Notes under the pieces: generated by a model
Databases searched by the model: none
What the model was told of the DNA's origin: nothing
What the model saw: only the letters and a program-made list of their open reading frames with translations
From: Sindora glabra
Taxonomy: Eukaryota; Streptophyta; Magnoliopsida; Fabales; Fabaceae
Direction of reading: 5' to 3'
Assembly (NCBI GenBank): GCA_020226215.1
Contig: CM035233.1
Span: 26,353,150 to 26,417,149 of the forward strand
Length of the DNA: 64,000 nt
Translations under genes and position numbers: made by a program
Shown here: piece by piece, positions 1 to 11,461 of the stretch
Layout of the letters: each line of letters starts with the position of its first letter
How positions within the stretch are numbered: position 1 is the first letter of the stretch

Positions 1-644
1 TATATATATAATATTCTGTGATATTATTTGATATTAAAGTAATATCAAATAATTACGTTATTAGATATTAGATAAATATATTATGAGATAATATTATTTT
101 GATATCTGATAACTATATGCAATTATCTAATATTAAGATATTTATATTATGAGATAATATTATTTAATATTAGATAATTAATAGATAAGTCCTATCTCTC
201 CTTATTATCTCTAGGATAAGGATAAGATGAGTTGTTAAGTATGATTAGGATTTTGAAAGCATTATCCTAATAGGATTAGGATTGTGGCTTGCCTAAGTTT
301 TATAAAAGGGGGCTTGAGGGCAGCACATTAAACACACGCTCATAAGCTTCCTAAAATTCTAAATCACTCAGAAAACATCAAATCCTAATTCCTAAAGAGA
401 GAAACGCATCCTAGCAGATTCGTGGAGGGCGAGAGGTCATTGTTCACTCCATGTGGATACCGTAGAGACGTTGTACCTTCCGACCGGTATTTAATTCATC
501 CACTCTCAAGTTTTGATCAATAGAAACACGAGTGCCCAATGGGTAAAATCCTAATTATTGATTTATGCTTTTTGCATGGATCCTAGGTAGAATTCGGATT
601 AAATTTTGAATTTTTGCTGCATGTAATAATCCGAATTCCCAACA
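1..644 (+). repeat. Copia A 5' LTR, 3' part only
   Basis: The segment matches the end of the LTR at 6685-8344 and closes with the canonical CA of an LTR (CCCAACA) one base before the primer-binding site. It carries the TATA box at 301-307 and the following R/U5 region. U3 is mostly outside the window. Confidence 0.93.
301..307 (+). promoter_or_regulatory. Probable TATA box of the Copia A 5' LTR
   Basis: TATAAAA is followed by a G-rich stretch. The same motif sits at the same place in every related LTR here (8000-8006, 11109-11115, 63598-63604). A transcription start some 25-35 bases downstream, near the GCAGCACATTA stretch, is inferred from the usual plant TATA spacing. Confidence 0.6.
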
Positions 645-645
645 G

Positions 646-657
646 TGGTATCACAGC
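646..657 (+). other. Primer-binding site of Copia A
   Basis: TGGTATCACAGC starts one base after the LTR end. It differs by one base from TGGTATCAGAGC, the usual plant Ty1/copia site complementary to the 3' end of initiator methionine tRNA. It would prime minus-strand DNA synthesis. Confidence 0.9.
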
Positions 658-2724
658 TTCTTGCAAAAACATAGTTTTAATTATAAGTTTTACCATTTTT
701 TTGAATGTTTATATGATAAATATTCTATTTTTGGTTTAAATCAAAATTGCATTTTTGATGAACATTTATGTGATAAATAAATATCAAATTAGTTTTTGTT
801 TAAACCGAATATATATATGTGATATATGTAAATTCGTGTTTGGTTCTGACTTTGTAGATATATATATGATATATATAATTCATATTCTGATTCTAATTAG
901 GAATTAATGAGATTAATTGAACAAATCTGATTATGTGTTTTCTGATTCATATTCAAATCTGTTTCATGAGAAATTCTAGGTTTTAATTCGATTTTGAATC
1001 TATTTCGTGATTAATTATGGGTTTGGTGTTGATAAGATCAAATAAGGATTAATTGCATTTGAATGATTTAATCTGTGAGAATTCTAAAACAAATAAGGTT
1101 CTGTTATGAATCAAAATTAATCAATTTTTTCTTAAATCAATTTCTGTATATGTGATATACTCTGAGTTTATGAACTCAATCTATTCTGGATAAAATTAAT
1201 ATGATTAATTTTGAGTTTATCTTTATATATAGATCAGTTTAAACTTGTTTAATGTGATTAAATAAATCTGGACTCATATATGAAGTATATTGTTTAATAC
1301 GTTTGAATTACTTTGGATATATTTTATGTGATTAAATCTATCCAATGTAAAACCTATTTTGAGACTATGATTTGAATGTCAATCATATAGTTGAATTGTT
1401 CAACTTGGGGTGTGTCAATTGTTGGCAAAATGAATTGAAATCTGAATGTTAGATGAATTCAATTTTTAGCTTGGGGGGCTCCGCCCCCCACGCCCCCCGG
1501 CAAAAGGCTCTGCCTCTTTAATCCCTGCCCGCTAACCGATTAGTGGGATCGCCGTGCTAACTCTGTATAGCATTCAAAATTATTTTTATTCTTAAGGTGC
1601 TATTTTAAAACATAATTTTTATGATGATAATGTTATGAAATATATATGTCAATCATCCTGCTTATCTTGGTTACATATATTTCTTAGCAATTATTATATA
1701 TGATGCATGAATGTGTTGCATAGTATGGCCCTTAGAGTTTTTGTGGATGGATTTTAAATACGACCTACGTGTTGTGTCTTCATCTATTTCTCTAATGTAT
1801 ATTCTCTTCTCATCTCACTCCCCTCGAATGTAACTCGAGGTTTCTGTTGTAAATTTGTAATTGCAATGGAGCATTCTTTACTTAGAATAAGGAGAAGCTA
1901 AGGAGCTATGGGATAAGAAGAAGCTAAGGAATTAGTTAGGAATGTCATTAGAAAATAGAATTTTAGGGCCATACTATGTGACATTTTAATTTCTTTTTTA
2001 TGTGATGATATTGATGAGCATGCATTTACTATGTGATAGAATGTGTTCCTACTATGTGATAGTTCTATTCATTGCATGATATATGATATGCAGTAATCTA
2101 TTTTATTCATTTGCTTTATATGATGTATAAGATATGCTAGATATAATGCATGAATAAATAGGCTAGTTATGGTGAGATTTAATAATGAATAAGTCAAAAT
2201 CCCTCATCTGAAATATTAAGTCAGTAATAATTAAATGATGCCTTCCAATGCTTGGCACTCGTCAAGGCCTTGATCGACATAAGGTAGGTTTACCAAAGCA
2301 AAGTACCTCGTTTATCTTAGTGAGACACGATGAGATAATAGTGATATCTGAATGTCAAACATTGGGTCCGACTTAACTAGGATATCTCAATAGGATTGAG
2401 ACTTAGAGGCATAAAGTTAGGTTTTAGTTCATAGGATAGACTAGAACAAGTGTTATTCACCTAACTACCCAAGAGTTGTATATGATACAATTGGCAAATG
2501 TTGCCTACCTAAATAATTAAGTTTTAAATGTTCAGCCAAAGCTAACTTAAGGCTTTGTGAAATATGGATCTTGGCCCACTAGAAAGCTTAGACAATGTGA
2601 CTTTCTGAATTAATAGTGAGGGTTATTAATTTGAATAAAATAGTGGGAGGTACATTTAATAAAAGACCTTATTAAATATTTTAAACTTAATACTTACTTT
2701 GCATATTTCTATCGTAGATAACTA
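658..2724 (+). other. Copia A untranslated leader, about 2 kb
   Basis: There is no long reading frame between the primer-binding site and the gag start. The leader is AT-rich except for a short, very GC-rich hairpin (1473-1489) and a 260-bp segment bounded by inverted repeats (1719-1978). A purine-rich direct repeat with the core AAGAAGCTAAGGA/AGAAGCTAAGGAG lies near 1887-1930. Such leaders can hold dimerisation and packaging signals; that role is inference here. Confidence 0.75.
1719..1978. repeat. Inverted-repeat-bounded segment in the Copia A leader (MITE-like)
   Basis: CATAGTATGGCCCTTA at 1719-1734 is matched in reverse complement by 1963-1978, with 15 of 16 positions agreeing. The ends enclose about 230 bases of non-coding sequence. 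No clear target duplication is seen, so this could be a small DNA transposon or a structured part of the retrotransposon RNA. Confidence 0.4.
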
Positions 2725-3590
2725 ATGGCTAATACATCAAATAACTTATCACTAAGATCGGTCCTTGAGAAGGACAAATTAAATAGGATAAATTTCCTGG
2801 ATTGGTACAGGAATTTGAGGATAGTCCTCAAACATGAGCAAAAAATGTATGTCTTAGAGGAACCTATTCCTCAAAAACCTGAAGTTACTGCCCCTCGAGC
2901 TCAAAAGGATGCTTATAAGAAGCATTATAATGACGCATTAAATGTCGGTTGTCTCATGTTGGCTACCATGGACTCTGAGCTTCAGAAGCAACATGAGAAC
3001 ATGGAAGCTTATGACATGCTTGAGCATCTTAAGAAGCTTTATGAAGGCCAAACTCGGCATAAGAGGTTTAAGGTGACAAAAGCGTTATTTTAATGCAAAC
3101 TAGCAGAAGGGAACCCTGTTAGGCCTCATGTACTTAAAATGATTGGGTATGTTGAGAACCTTGAGAGATTGGGTGCTCCACTAGGTCAAGAGTTAGCCAT
3201 TAACTTAATTCTGGAATCATTGCCATAGAGTTATGGTTAATTTATTATGAATTACAATATGAATGAAATTGACAAACCACTACCAGAATTGTTAAGCATG
3301 TTAAGAACTACTGAATAAAATTTGCAAAAGACATCCTAATACCATAATGATGGTTCAAAAGGGCAAAGGCAAAGGCAAAAATAAGAAGGATTCCAAATCC
3401 AAAGGCAAGCCCAAGTCTAAGTCCTCTGCACCGAAACCAAAAGGGGGTGTGGCTAAAGAAGGGACATGCTTCCATTATGGTCAGACCGAACATTGGAAAA
3501 GAAACTATAAGGTCTATTTGGAAGATTTGAAAAAGAAGAAGGGAAGTAAGACTTCCGCTTTAGGTATCTATGTTATAGAAATTAATGTTT
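2725..3590 (+). pseudogene. Copia A gag (broken)
   Basis: The reading frame starts at the ATG at 2725 with a copia Gag N-terminus (residues such as FLDWYRNLRIVL and YEGQTRHKRF). It meets a TAA at 3091-3093. The same frame continues recognisably past that stop, with further stops, to about 3330, where a frame change leads into the frame beginning at 3347. That frame opens with a lysine/glycine-rich basic stretch and a CCHC zinc knuckle at 3467-3508, in which the second and last cysteines have become tyrosine (CFHYG...HWKRNY). Gag forms the virus-like particle and the knuckle binds RNA; the lost cysteines and stops mean this copy cannot do so. The end is set just before the protease motif. Confidence 0.88.
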
Positions 3591-4990
3591 CCACTTCTAC
3601 ATCTTGGGTATTAGATACTGGATGCAATTCTCACATTTGTACAAATATGCAGGAACTACAAAGGAGTAGGACTCTAGCTAAAGGCGAAGTGGACCTACGA
3701 GTTGGTAATGGAGCAAGAGTTATTGCGCTAGCTGTAGGGACATATTATCTATCTTTACCTTCTGGTTTAGTAATAGAATTAGAGGATTGTTATTTTGTGC
3801 CTACTATCAGCAGGAATATTATTTCTGTTTCTTGTTTGGACAAGAAAGGTTTTTCATTTATAATAAAGCACAAAAGTTATTCAGTTTATTTAAATGAAAT
3901 GTTTTACTGCAATGCATAAATGTTCAATAGGCTCTATATTTTTTATCTTGAAATGCTTGTCTATAACATAAACACTAAGCAATTTAAATCAAATGATTTA
4001 AATCCAACCTATCTCTGGCATTGTCATTTAGGCCATATAAATGAGAAGTGCATATCCAAGCTCCATGAAGATAGATTCTTGGATTCATTTGATTTTGAAT
4101 CATATGAAATATGCGAATCTTGTTTACTAGGTAAAATGACTAAAACACCATTCACTGGACACAGTGAAATGGCTAATGATCTATTAAGTCTCATACATAC
4201 TGATGTATGTGGGCCTATTAGTTCACCTATTAGAGGAGGTTTCCAGTACTTCATTACATTTACTGATGATTTCAGAAGATATGGATATGTGTATCTTATG
4301 AAACACAAATTAAAATCCTTTGAAAAGTTCAAGGAATTCAAGAATGAAGTGAAAAACTAACTTGGTAAAAGTATTAAAATACTTCGATCAGATCGAGGTG
4401 GAGAATACTTAAGCCAAGAATTTGATGACTATCTAAAGGAGTATGGTATAGTATCACAACTCACTCCACCTAAAACACCACAATGGAATGGTGTTTCAGA
4501 AAGGAGGAATTGTATCTTGTTAGACATGGTACGATCTATGATGAGTCATACAGTTCTTCCAATTTCCTTTTGGGGGCATTCTCTAGAGATAGTTGCTTTT
4601 ACACTCAATCGTGTTCCCTCTAAAACGGTTCAAAAGACTCCATATGAGATATGGATTGGGAAACGTCCCAGGTTGTCTTTTATAAAGATTTGGGGTTTCA
4701 AGGCCTATGTAAAACGTCAAGTTTCTAATAAGCTCAGACCCAAATTGGACAAGTACTACTTTGTAGGGTATCCTAAGGAAACTAAGGGATACTATTTCTA
4801 CAATCCTAGTGAAGGCAAAGTGTTTGTCACATGAACTGGTATTTTTATGGAAAAAGAATTTATCTCTAAGAAAAATTGTGGGAGGAAAGTAGAAATTGAA
4901 GAAATGCGAGACTCACAAAGTAACACTAAACCTATAATAGAGCCTGAACAAAGACTACAAGATGTTGTGGGTCAAGAATTAACTCAAGTA
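3591..4990 (+). pseudogene. Copia A pol, protease and integrase part (broken)
   Basis: This part is in the same frame as 3347. An aspartic-protease motif VLDTG lies near 3608-3622. The GAG_pre-integrase HHCC zinc-binding region lies near 4013-4135 (LWHCHLGHI then CESCLLGK). The integrase core follows with HTDVCGP, FTDDF and RSDRGGEY elements and the usual QWNGVSERRN and NRVPSKTVQKTPYE blocks, to about 4700. Premature stops fall at 3917, 4358 and 4832. Integrase would insert the cDNA copy into the genome. Domain order and motif spacing are as in intact copia elements; only stops break it. Confidence 0.9.
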
Positions 4991-6660
4991 GCACAAGGCC
5001 CACGTAAGTCTGGTAGGATACGCCATAAGCCCGAGAGATATGGATTTCTTGTGACTCAAAATGGTGATGTTTTGCTCATGGATCAAGATGAGCCTACAAC
5101 TTACCAAGAAGCTATAAAAGGGCCAGACTTTGAGAAGTGGCTTGAGGTCATGAAATCTAAGATAGATTCCATGTATACTAACCAAGTATAGACTTTGGTT
5201 GATCCACCTGAAGGGGTAAAACCCATTGGGTGCAAATGGGTTTTCAAGAAGAAAATCGACATGGATGATAACGTACAAACCTTTAAAGGATGAGTAGTCA
5301 TAAAAGGTTATAGGCAAATTCATGGTATAGACTATGAAGAGACCTATTCCCCAGTTGCCATGCTTAAATCCATATGAATTTTGCTTACTATTTCAACTTT
5401 TTATTTTTACGAAATCTAGCAGATGGATGTCAAAACTACTTTTCTTAATGGAAAGCTCCTCGAGGATGTGTACATGACACAGCCCGAGGGTTTTGTCATT
5501 CCTAAAATTGCTGGAAAGGTATGTAAGCTACAATGATCCATTTATGAATTAAAGCAAGCTTCATAGAGTTGGAATCTTTATTTTGATGAGGCAATCAAAG
5601 AATTTAGTTTCATAAAAAATGAAGATGAATCTTGTGTTTACAAAAGGGTTAGTAGAAGCATAATTATTTTCCTTGTATTGCATGTGGATGACATACTACT
5701 CATCAGAAATGATATCCCTACACTGCAAATAGTAAAGACTTGGTTAAGGAATTATTTCTCGATGAAAGACTTAGGTGAAGCTGCCTATATACTAGGTATT
5801 AAGATCTATAAAGATAGATCAAGAAAATTGCTTAACCTAAGTCAGAGTACATACATAGATAAAGTGTTAAAATAGTTTAACATGCAAGAATCTAAAAGAG
5901 AATTTTTGCCTATGTCGCATGGCATAAATTTGTCCAAAACTCAGTGTCCTTCGACACAAGATGAGAAGGATCGCATGAATAAGATACCATATGCATCAGC
6001 AATTGGATCTATCATGTATGCCATTATATGCACTCACCCTGATGTCTCGTATGCTTTGAGCATGACAAGCAGGTACTAGTCAAATCTAGGTGAACCTCGC
6101 TGGACTGTCGTTAAGAATATCCTTAAGTATTTGAGAAGGACTAAGGATTCATTCTTAATATATGGAGGAAAGGAAGAACTTGTTGTAAAAAGTTACATTG
6201 ATGCTAGTTTCCAATCCGAAAAGGATGACTTTAGATCGCAGTCAGGTTATTTATTTAGCCTAAATGGTAGTGTTGTGTGCTGGAAGAGTTCAAAGCAGGA
6301 AACAGTACCCGACTCTACTACAGAGGCTGAGTATATTACTTCCTCTGATGCATCAAAAGAGACTATTTAGATTAAAAAGTTCATTACTAAACTTGGCATT
6401 GTTCCTAGCATTGCAAACTCAGTGGATCTCTATTATGACAACAATAGAGCCATTGCACAAGTCAAGGAACCTAGATCTCACTAGCAATCCAAACATATAC
6501 TTAAGCGCTTCCATCTCATTCAAGAAATCATCGATATAGGAGATGTGAAGATATGCAAAGTACCAACTGATAATAATATCGCCGACCCACTGACAAAGCC
6601 TTTAGCGTAGAAAAAGCATGATGGTCATACTATGTCACTTGGTATTATATACATGAGTGA
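4991..6660 (+). pseudogene. Copia A pol, reverse transcriptase and RNase H part (broken)
   Basis: RT blocks are recognisable in order, still in the frame of 3347: WVFKKKID near 5239, a DVKTTFLNG block near 5428, the YELKQAS block near 5550, and the catalytic VDD at 5684-5692. The active site reads HVDDIL instead of the usual YVDDIL/M. RNase H begins near 6200 with a YIDASFQ block, then a TTEAEY block near 6320 and the C-terminal NNIADPLTKPL block near 6570. Stops fall at 5189, 5291, 5375, 5534, 5564, 5873, 6077 and 6368, among others. Many are one transition away from the codon expected in family members (CGA to TGA, TGG to TAG, CAG to TAG). RT and RNase H would copy the RNA into DNA. Confidence 0.9.
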
Positions 6661-6673
6661 TTGGCTCTAGTCC

Positions 6674-6683
6674 AAGTGGGAGA
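6674..6683 (+). other. Polypurine tract of Copia A
   Basis: AAGTGGGAGA lies just before the TGTTGG start of the 3' LTR. This is the expected place and composition for the plus-strand primer. Confidence 0.88.
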
Positions 6684-6684
6684 T

Positions 6685-8344
6685 TGTTGGTGTGTGTCCT
6701 AGGAACCAATCATATAGATGATTGAAATAATACATAATGTATTATATTTTTTAGGTAATTTAATTATTATATTTTATTTTCTTAATTTTATTATTATTCT
6801 GCATGATTTATAACTTAATATAATAATTATCCTTGGAATAGCTTCGTTATTCCTAAAATGCCCATAGTCAAGTATTATTACAAAAAGGATAGTAATAATA
6901 CATCAAGATTAGCATGTATAGTGACTGATGATTACGAATCATGGATATGTAATATCAAGTCAATACATGAGTACATTATTAGTTAACAATGTACTGGACT
7001 GACTAACTATGAGAATATTGCATGGATAGATGTGTCATAAGTTATTCTCATATGATCACAAATACATATAAACCTTTGACCTGAAGTCACTACAGTTCCC
7101 TACATAAGGAATTACTCACTTTAATATTATCTTATGTCACCTTTAATCAGGATGACGAATGGGGCATTGATTAGGTGTGTCATGAATCGTGCAGAGGGAA
7201 GTGAGTGATGAAAATGGGATTTTGTTACTCTTGTATAAAAGAGAAATATCCTTGGGCCCCTTGATTGAGTGAGATTTAGAAATGTATGGCCATGCTCAAT
7301 TAGATTAATATGTAATATTAATCATTTATTTTAAGTCTACTCAGTATCAAGAAATATAAATTGAACATTGACGAGGATGACACATTCCATGCCCCAATTC
7401 AATTTGAATATTATTACAAAAAGGATTATGATGCAAAACGTTAATCATGTACTAGATGGATGTTGAATCACAAACATTCTTACTACTTGAGTAGCAGTGA
7501 TGTATTGCTAGATACTGCTCACTGTCTATAGCTCAATAATGAGTCATTGTCAACGTAGTAAGAACCTATAGGGTCACACAAAAGGAGTAGAAATAAGATA
7601 ATAATTAATTGGACTTTAATTATATTAATATCCAATTAATTGAACTTATTTTCGTGCATATATACTATTATTAAGAATAATAATGTGTTATTCACGTAAT
7701 ATATATATAATATTATGTAACATTATTTGATATTAAAGTAATATCAAATAATTACGTTATCAGATATTAGATAAATATATTATGAGATAATATTATTTTG
7801 ATATTTGATAACTATATGTAATTATCTAATATTAAGATATTTATATTATGAGATAATATTATCTAATATTAGATAATTAATTAATAAGTCTTATCTCTCC
7901 CCATTATCTCTAAGATAAGGATAAGATGAGTTGTTAAGTGTGATTAGAATTTTGGAAGCATTATCTTAGTAGGATTAGGATTGTGGCTTGCCTAAGTTCT
8001 ATAAAATGGGGGCTTGAGGGCAGCACATTAAACACATGCTCATAAGCTTCCTAAAATCCTAAATCACTCAGAAAACATCGAATCCTAATTCCTAGAGAGA
8101 GAAATGCATCCTAGCATATTCGTGGAAGGCGAGAGGTCATTGTTCACTCCGTGTGAATACCGTAAAGATGCTATACCTTTCGGCTGGCATTTGATTCATC
8201 CGCTCTCAAGTTTTGATCAGTAAAAATACGAGTGCCCAATAAGTAAAACCCTAATCATTGATTTATGCTTTTCGCATGGATCCTAGGTAAAATTCGGATC
8301 AAATTTTGAATTTTCGTTGCATGTAATAATCTGAATTCCCAACA
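6685..8344 (+). repeat. Copia A 3' LTR, complete, 1660 bp
   Basis: The LTR begins TGTTGG after the polypurine tract and ends CCCAACA, giving TG...CA with TGTTGG-type ends. Its TATA box is TATAAAA at 8000-8006. It matches, over full length, the LTRs at 9786-11456, 27346-29018 (opposite strand) and 62276-63941, and the truncated copy at 57408-58607. Confidence 0.95.
8000..8006 (+). promoter_or_regulatory. Probable TATA box of the Copia A 3' LTR
   Basis: TATAAAA followed by TGGGGG, in the same place as in the 5' LTR. If active it would drive read-through transcripts to the right, antisense to Copia B. Confidence 0.5.
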
Positions 8345-8792
8345 CGTATATCAATTTTTTTAGTAATACCATATAGACTTTAGTTCAAATATACATAATA
8401 CTTAACCTAAATTCTTTCACATCATTCGATTTCTTTTGATGTTAGTATATGAAAAATTCATTGTCTGGCCACAAATATTGTGGAAGGTGGGAGAATCCAC
8501 AATTCAATCCATATTTGTATTTCGGATCTCATCTCATCTTTACCTTATTGAGGTGATATCTTATTTTGTATTATTTCTCTACCAAAACAGAATATTTCTC
8601 GTAGTTATGTTAGTGAACACATGTCTCATCTCCACCCACTCTTCATGAGCATCAAAGGCGGTTGTTTGTGTGAGAGAATTAACTTTATCAACCTGTACAA
8701 CATATTGGACATTTGTATACTCATACACATGTTATAACACTTGTAATTGAATGAAAACATACTTTATTCATTTCAATTTTGAAAATGTTTGA
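8345..8792 (-). other. Likely 3' non-coding region of Copia B
   Basis: The stretch lies between the Copia B RNase H stop and the Copia A LTR. No convincing reading frame and no copy of the 18453-19144 LTR is visible. A G-rich AAGGTGGGAGAATCC lies on the plus strand near 8486. Without the missing 3' LTR its boundary cannot be fixed. Confidence 0.5.
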
Positions 8793-9780
8793 TTACATTC
8801 TATGTAGACCAAGAGATTTTACATACATAATATATACATCTTTAGGTATAGCCTTAGTAAAAAGATCTGCTATCATCTTTTGGTGACCTTTTTTTGTGCT
8901 ATTACATCTCCCACAAAATGATGCTTTATGTTTATATGCTTAGTTTTGCTATGGTACTTTAGATCCTTAATGTAGGCGATGGCTGCTTGACTGTCACAAT
9001 ATATTAGGATGGGGTTTAAATTCTCACCATAAATCTCCAGATGTTCTATAAATCTCTTTGGCCATATTGCCTCTTGTACTGTTACAAAACATACCACAAA
9101 CTCTACTTCCATTATCGACAATACAATACATATCTGCTTCTTATTATACCATGATATAGCACTATTATTGAGCAAGAAAGAGTAACTTGATGTGGATTTT
9201 CACTCATTTAGGTCTCCAGCCCAATCCACATCAAAATATCCAACTAAGCATAAATTGTCTCCTTGATAGCATAACACATAATCAACGGTGCCTTTCAAAT
9301 ATCTCAATATCCTCTTGATAGCTTTCCAATATTTCTGTTCGGGGTTTGATCGATATCTACTTACGAGTTTGATTGCATGATAAATATCTGGTCTAGTACA
9401 CATCATTGTGTATATTAAACTTCTAACCGTACTAGAATAAGGAACTTTGTCCATTGATTTCTTCTCAATTTCATTTTGAGGGTACATCTCTTGACTCAAT
9501 GGTTCACTTTTATTTACAAGGTTATCCATGGGTTTACAATTTTTCATATTGAATTTCTTAAGAATTCTCCATATATAACTTTCTTAAGAAAGAAAAACAA
9601 GTTTCTTGAAGTGATCTCTGAAGATTTTAACTCCAAGAATGTAATCTATTTTACCTATGTCTTTCATCTTGAATAGTTATTCCTTAATAGCCATAATCAA
9701 ATTCATGTTATTCCAGCCAATTCAAGGATAGTTATTCCTTAATAGCCACAATCAAATTCATGTTATTCCAGCTAATAGCA
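8793..9780 (-). pseudogene. Copia B RT C-terminal part and RNase H (broken)
   Basis: Read on the minus strand, the region opens with a KMKDIGKIDYILGVKI-type RT block. It continues with KVPYSSTVRSLIYTMMCTRP and KAIKRILRYLKGT blocks (9547 down to 9200) and RNase H blocks (WAGDLNE, YNKKQ, CDSQAAIAY; 9175 down to 8873). It ends with MIADLFTKAIPKDV and a TAA at 8793-8795. Stops and frame breaks interrupt it. A 55-bp tandem duplication at 9673-9778 adds a second copy of one RT segment next to the solo LTR. It would have continued directly from the RT piece at 11462 before the LTR inserted. Confidence 0.88.
9673..9778 (-). repeat. 55-bp tandem duplication in the Copia B RT region
   Basis: ATAGTTATTCCTTAATAGCC starts at 9673 and again at 9728. 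Each is followed by the same segment to CATGTTATTCCAGC, with one or two differences. It lies a few bases from the solo LTR insertion site. Confidence 0.85.
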
Positions 9781-9785
9781 TATCA

Positions 9786-11456
9786 TGTTAGTGTGTGTCC
9801 TAGGAACCAATCATATAGATGATTGAAGTAATGCATAATGTATTATATTTTATTTTAGGTAATTTAATTATTATATTTTATTTTTATAATTTTATTATTA
9901 TTCTGTGCGATTTATAACTTAATATAATAATTATCCTTGGATTAGCTTTGTTATTCCTAAAATGCCCCTAGTCAAGTATTATTACGAAAATGATAGTAAT
10001 AATTTATCGAGACTAGCATGTATAGTGACTGATGATTACGAATCATGGATATGTGATATCAAGTCAAAAAATGAGTACATTATTAGTGAACAATGTACTG
10101 GACTGACCCACTATGAGAACATTACATGGATAGACGTGTCATAAATTATTCTCATATGATCACAAATACACATAAACCTTTGACCTGAAGTCACTACGGT
10201 TTCCTACATGAGGAATTACTCATTTTAATATTATCCTATGTCACCTTTAATCAGGATGATGAATAGAGCATTGATTGAGTGTGTCATAAATCGTGCAGAG
10301 GGAAGCGAGTAATGAAGATAGGATTTTGTTACTCTTGTATAAAAGAGAAATATCCTTGGGCCCCTTGATTGAGTGAGACTTAGAAATGTATGACCATGCT
10401 CAATTAGATTAATATGTGATATTAATCATTTATTTTAAGTCTACTCAGTATCAAGAAATATAAATTGAACATTGACGAAAATGACACATTCCATGCCTCC
10501 AATTCAATTTGGATATTATTACAAAAGGGTTATGATGCAAAACGTTAATTATATATTAGGTGGATATCGAATCACAGATATTCTTACTACTTGAGTGGCA
10601 ATGATGTATTGCTAGATATCGCTCACCGTCTATAGCTCAATAATGAGTCATTGTCAATGTAGTAAGAACCTACAGGGTCACACAAAAGGAGTAGGAATAA
10701 GACAATAATTAATTAGACTTTAATTATATTAATATCCAATTAATTGGACCTATTTTCGTGCATATATATTATTATTAAGAATAATAATATGTTATTCACG
10801 TAATATACATATATATATATATGATATTATTTGATATTAAAGTAATTTCAAATAATTTACGTTATCAGATACTAGATAAATATATTATGAGATAATATTA
10901 TTTTGATATTTGATAACTATATACAATTATCTAATAATTAAGATATTTATATTATAAGATAATATTATTATCTAATATTAGATAATTAATAGATAAGTCC
11001 TATCTCTCCCAATTATCTTTAGGATAAGGATAAGATGAGTTGTTAAGTGTGATTAGGATTTTGGAAGCATTATCCTAGTAGGACTAAGATTATGGCTTGC
11101 TTAAGTTCTATAAAAAGGGACTTGAGGGCAGCACTTTTACAACACACTCAAAGCTTCCATATAAACCCTAAATCACTCAGAAAACATCCAATTCGAATTC
11201 CTAGAGAGAGAAAAATGCATCCTAGCATATTTCATGGAGGGTGAGAGGTCGTTGTTCACTCTGTGTGGATACCGTAGAGATGCTATACCTTCCGGCCGGC
11301 GTTTGATTCATCTGCTCTCAAGTTTTAATTAGTAGAAATACGAGTGCCCAATAGGTAAAATCCTAATCATTGATTTATACTTTTTGCATGGATCCTAGAT
11401 AGAATTCAGATCAAATTTTAAATTTTTGTTGCATATGATAATCCGAATTCCTAACA
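9786..11456 (+). mobile_element. Solo LTR of the Copia A family, TSD TATCA
   Basis: A complete 1671-bp LTR runs TGTTAG...CTAACA, homologous over full length to 6685-8344. The five bases on either side (9781-9785 and 11457-11461) are both TATCA. No internal retrotransposon sequence is present, so it is a solo LTR, formed by recombination between the two LTRs of a full element. It interrupts Copia B RT at the catalytic YVDD motif. The TATA box is at 11109-11115. Confidence 0.96.
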
Positions 11457-11461
11457 TATCA

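Larger units (their letters stand above)
1..8344 (+). mobile_element. Copia A: Ty1/copia LTR retrotransposon, decayed, 5' end outside window
   Basis: The order of parts is diagnostic: LTR, primer-binding site, long leader, gag, protease, integrase, RT, RNase H, polypurine tract, LTR. Integrase ahead of RT defines Ty1/copia. The visible last 644 bases of the 5' LTR align end to end with the last 644 bases of the 3' LTR (7701-8344), with roughly 50 differences by eye, mostly transitions. This means an insertion old enough to have decayed. By comparison with the 3' LTR, about 1 kb of 5' LTR lies left of the window, so its target-site duplication cannot be checked; the five bases after the 3' LTR are CGTAT. 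The element abuts the 3' region of the minus-strand Copia B and may have inserted into it. Confidence 0.95.
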
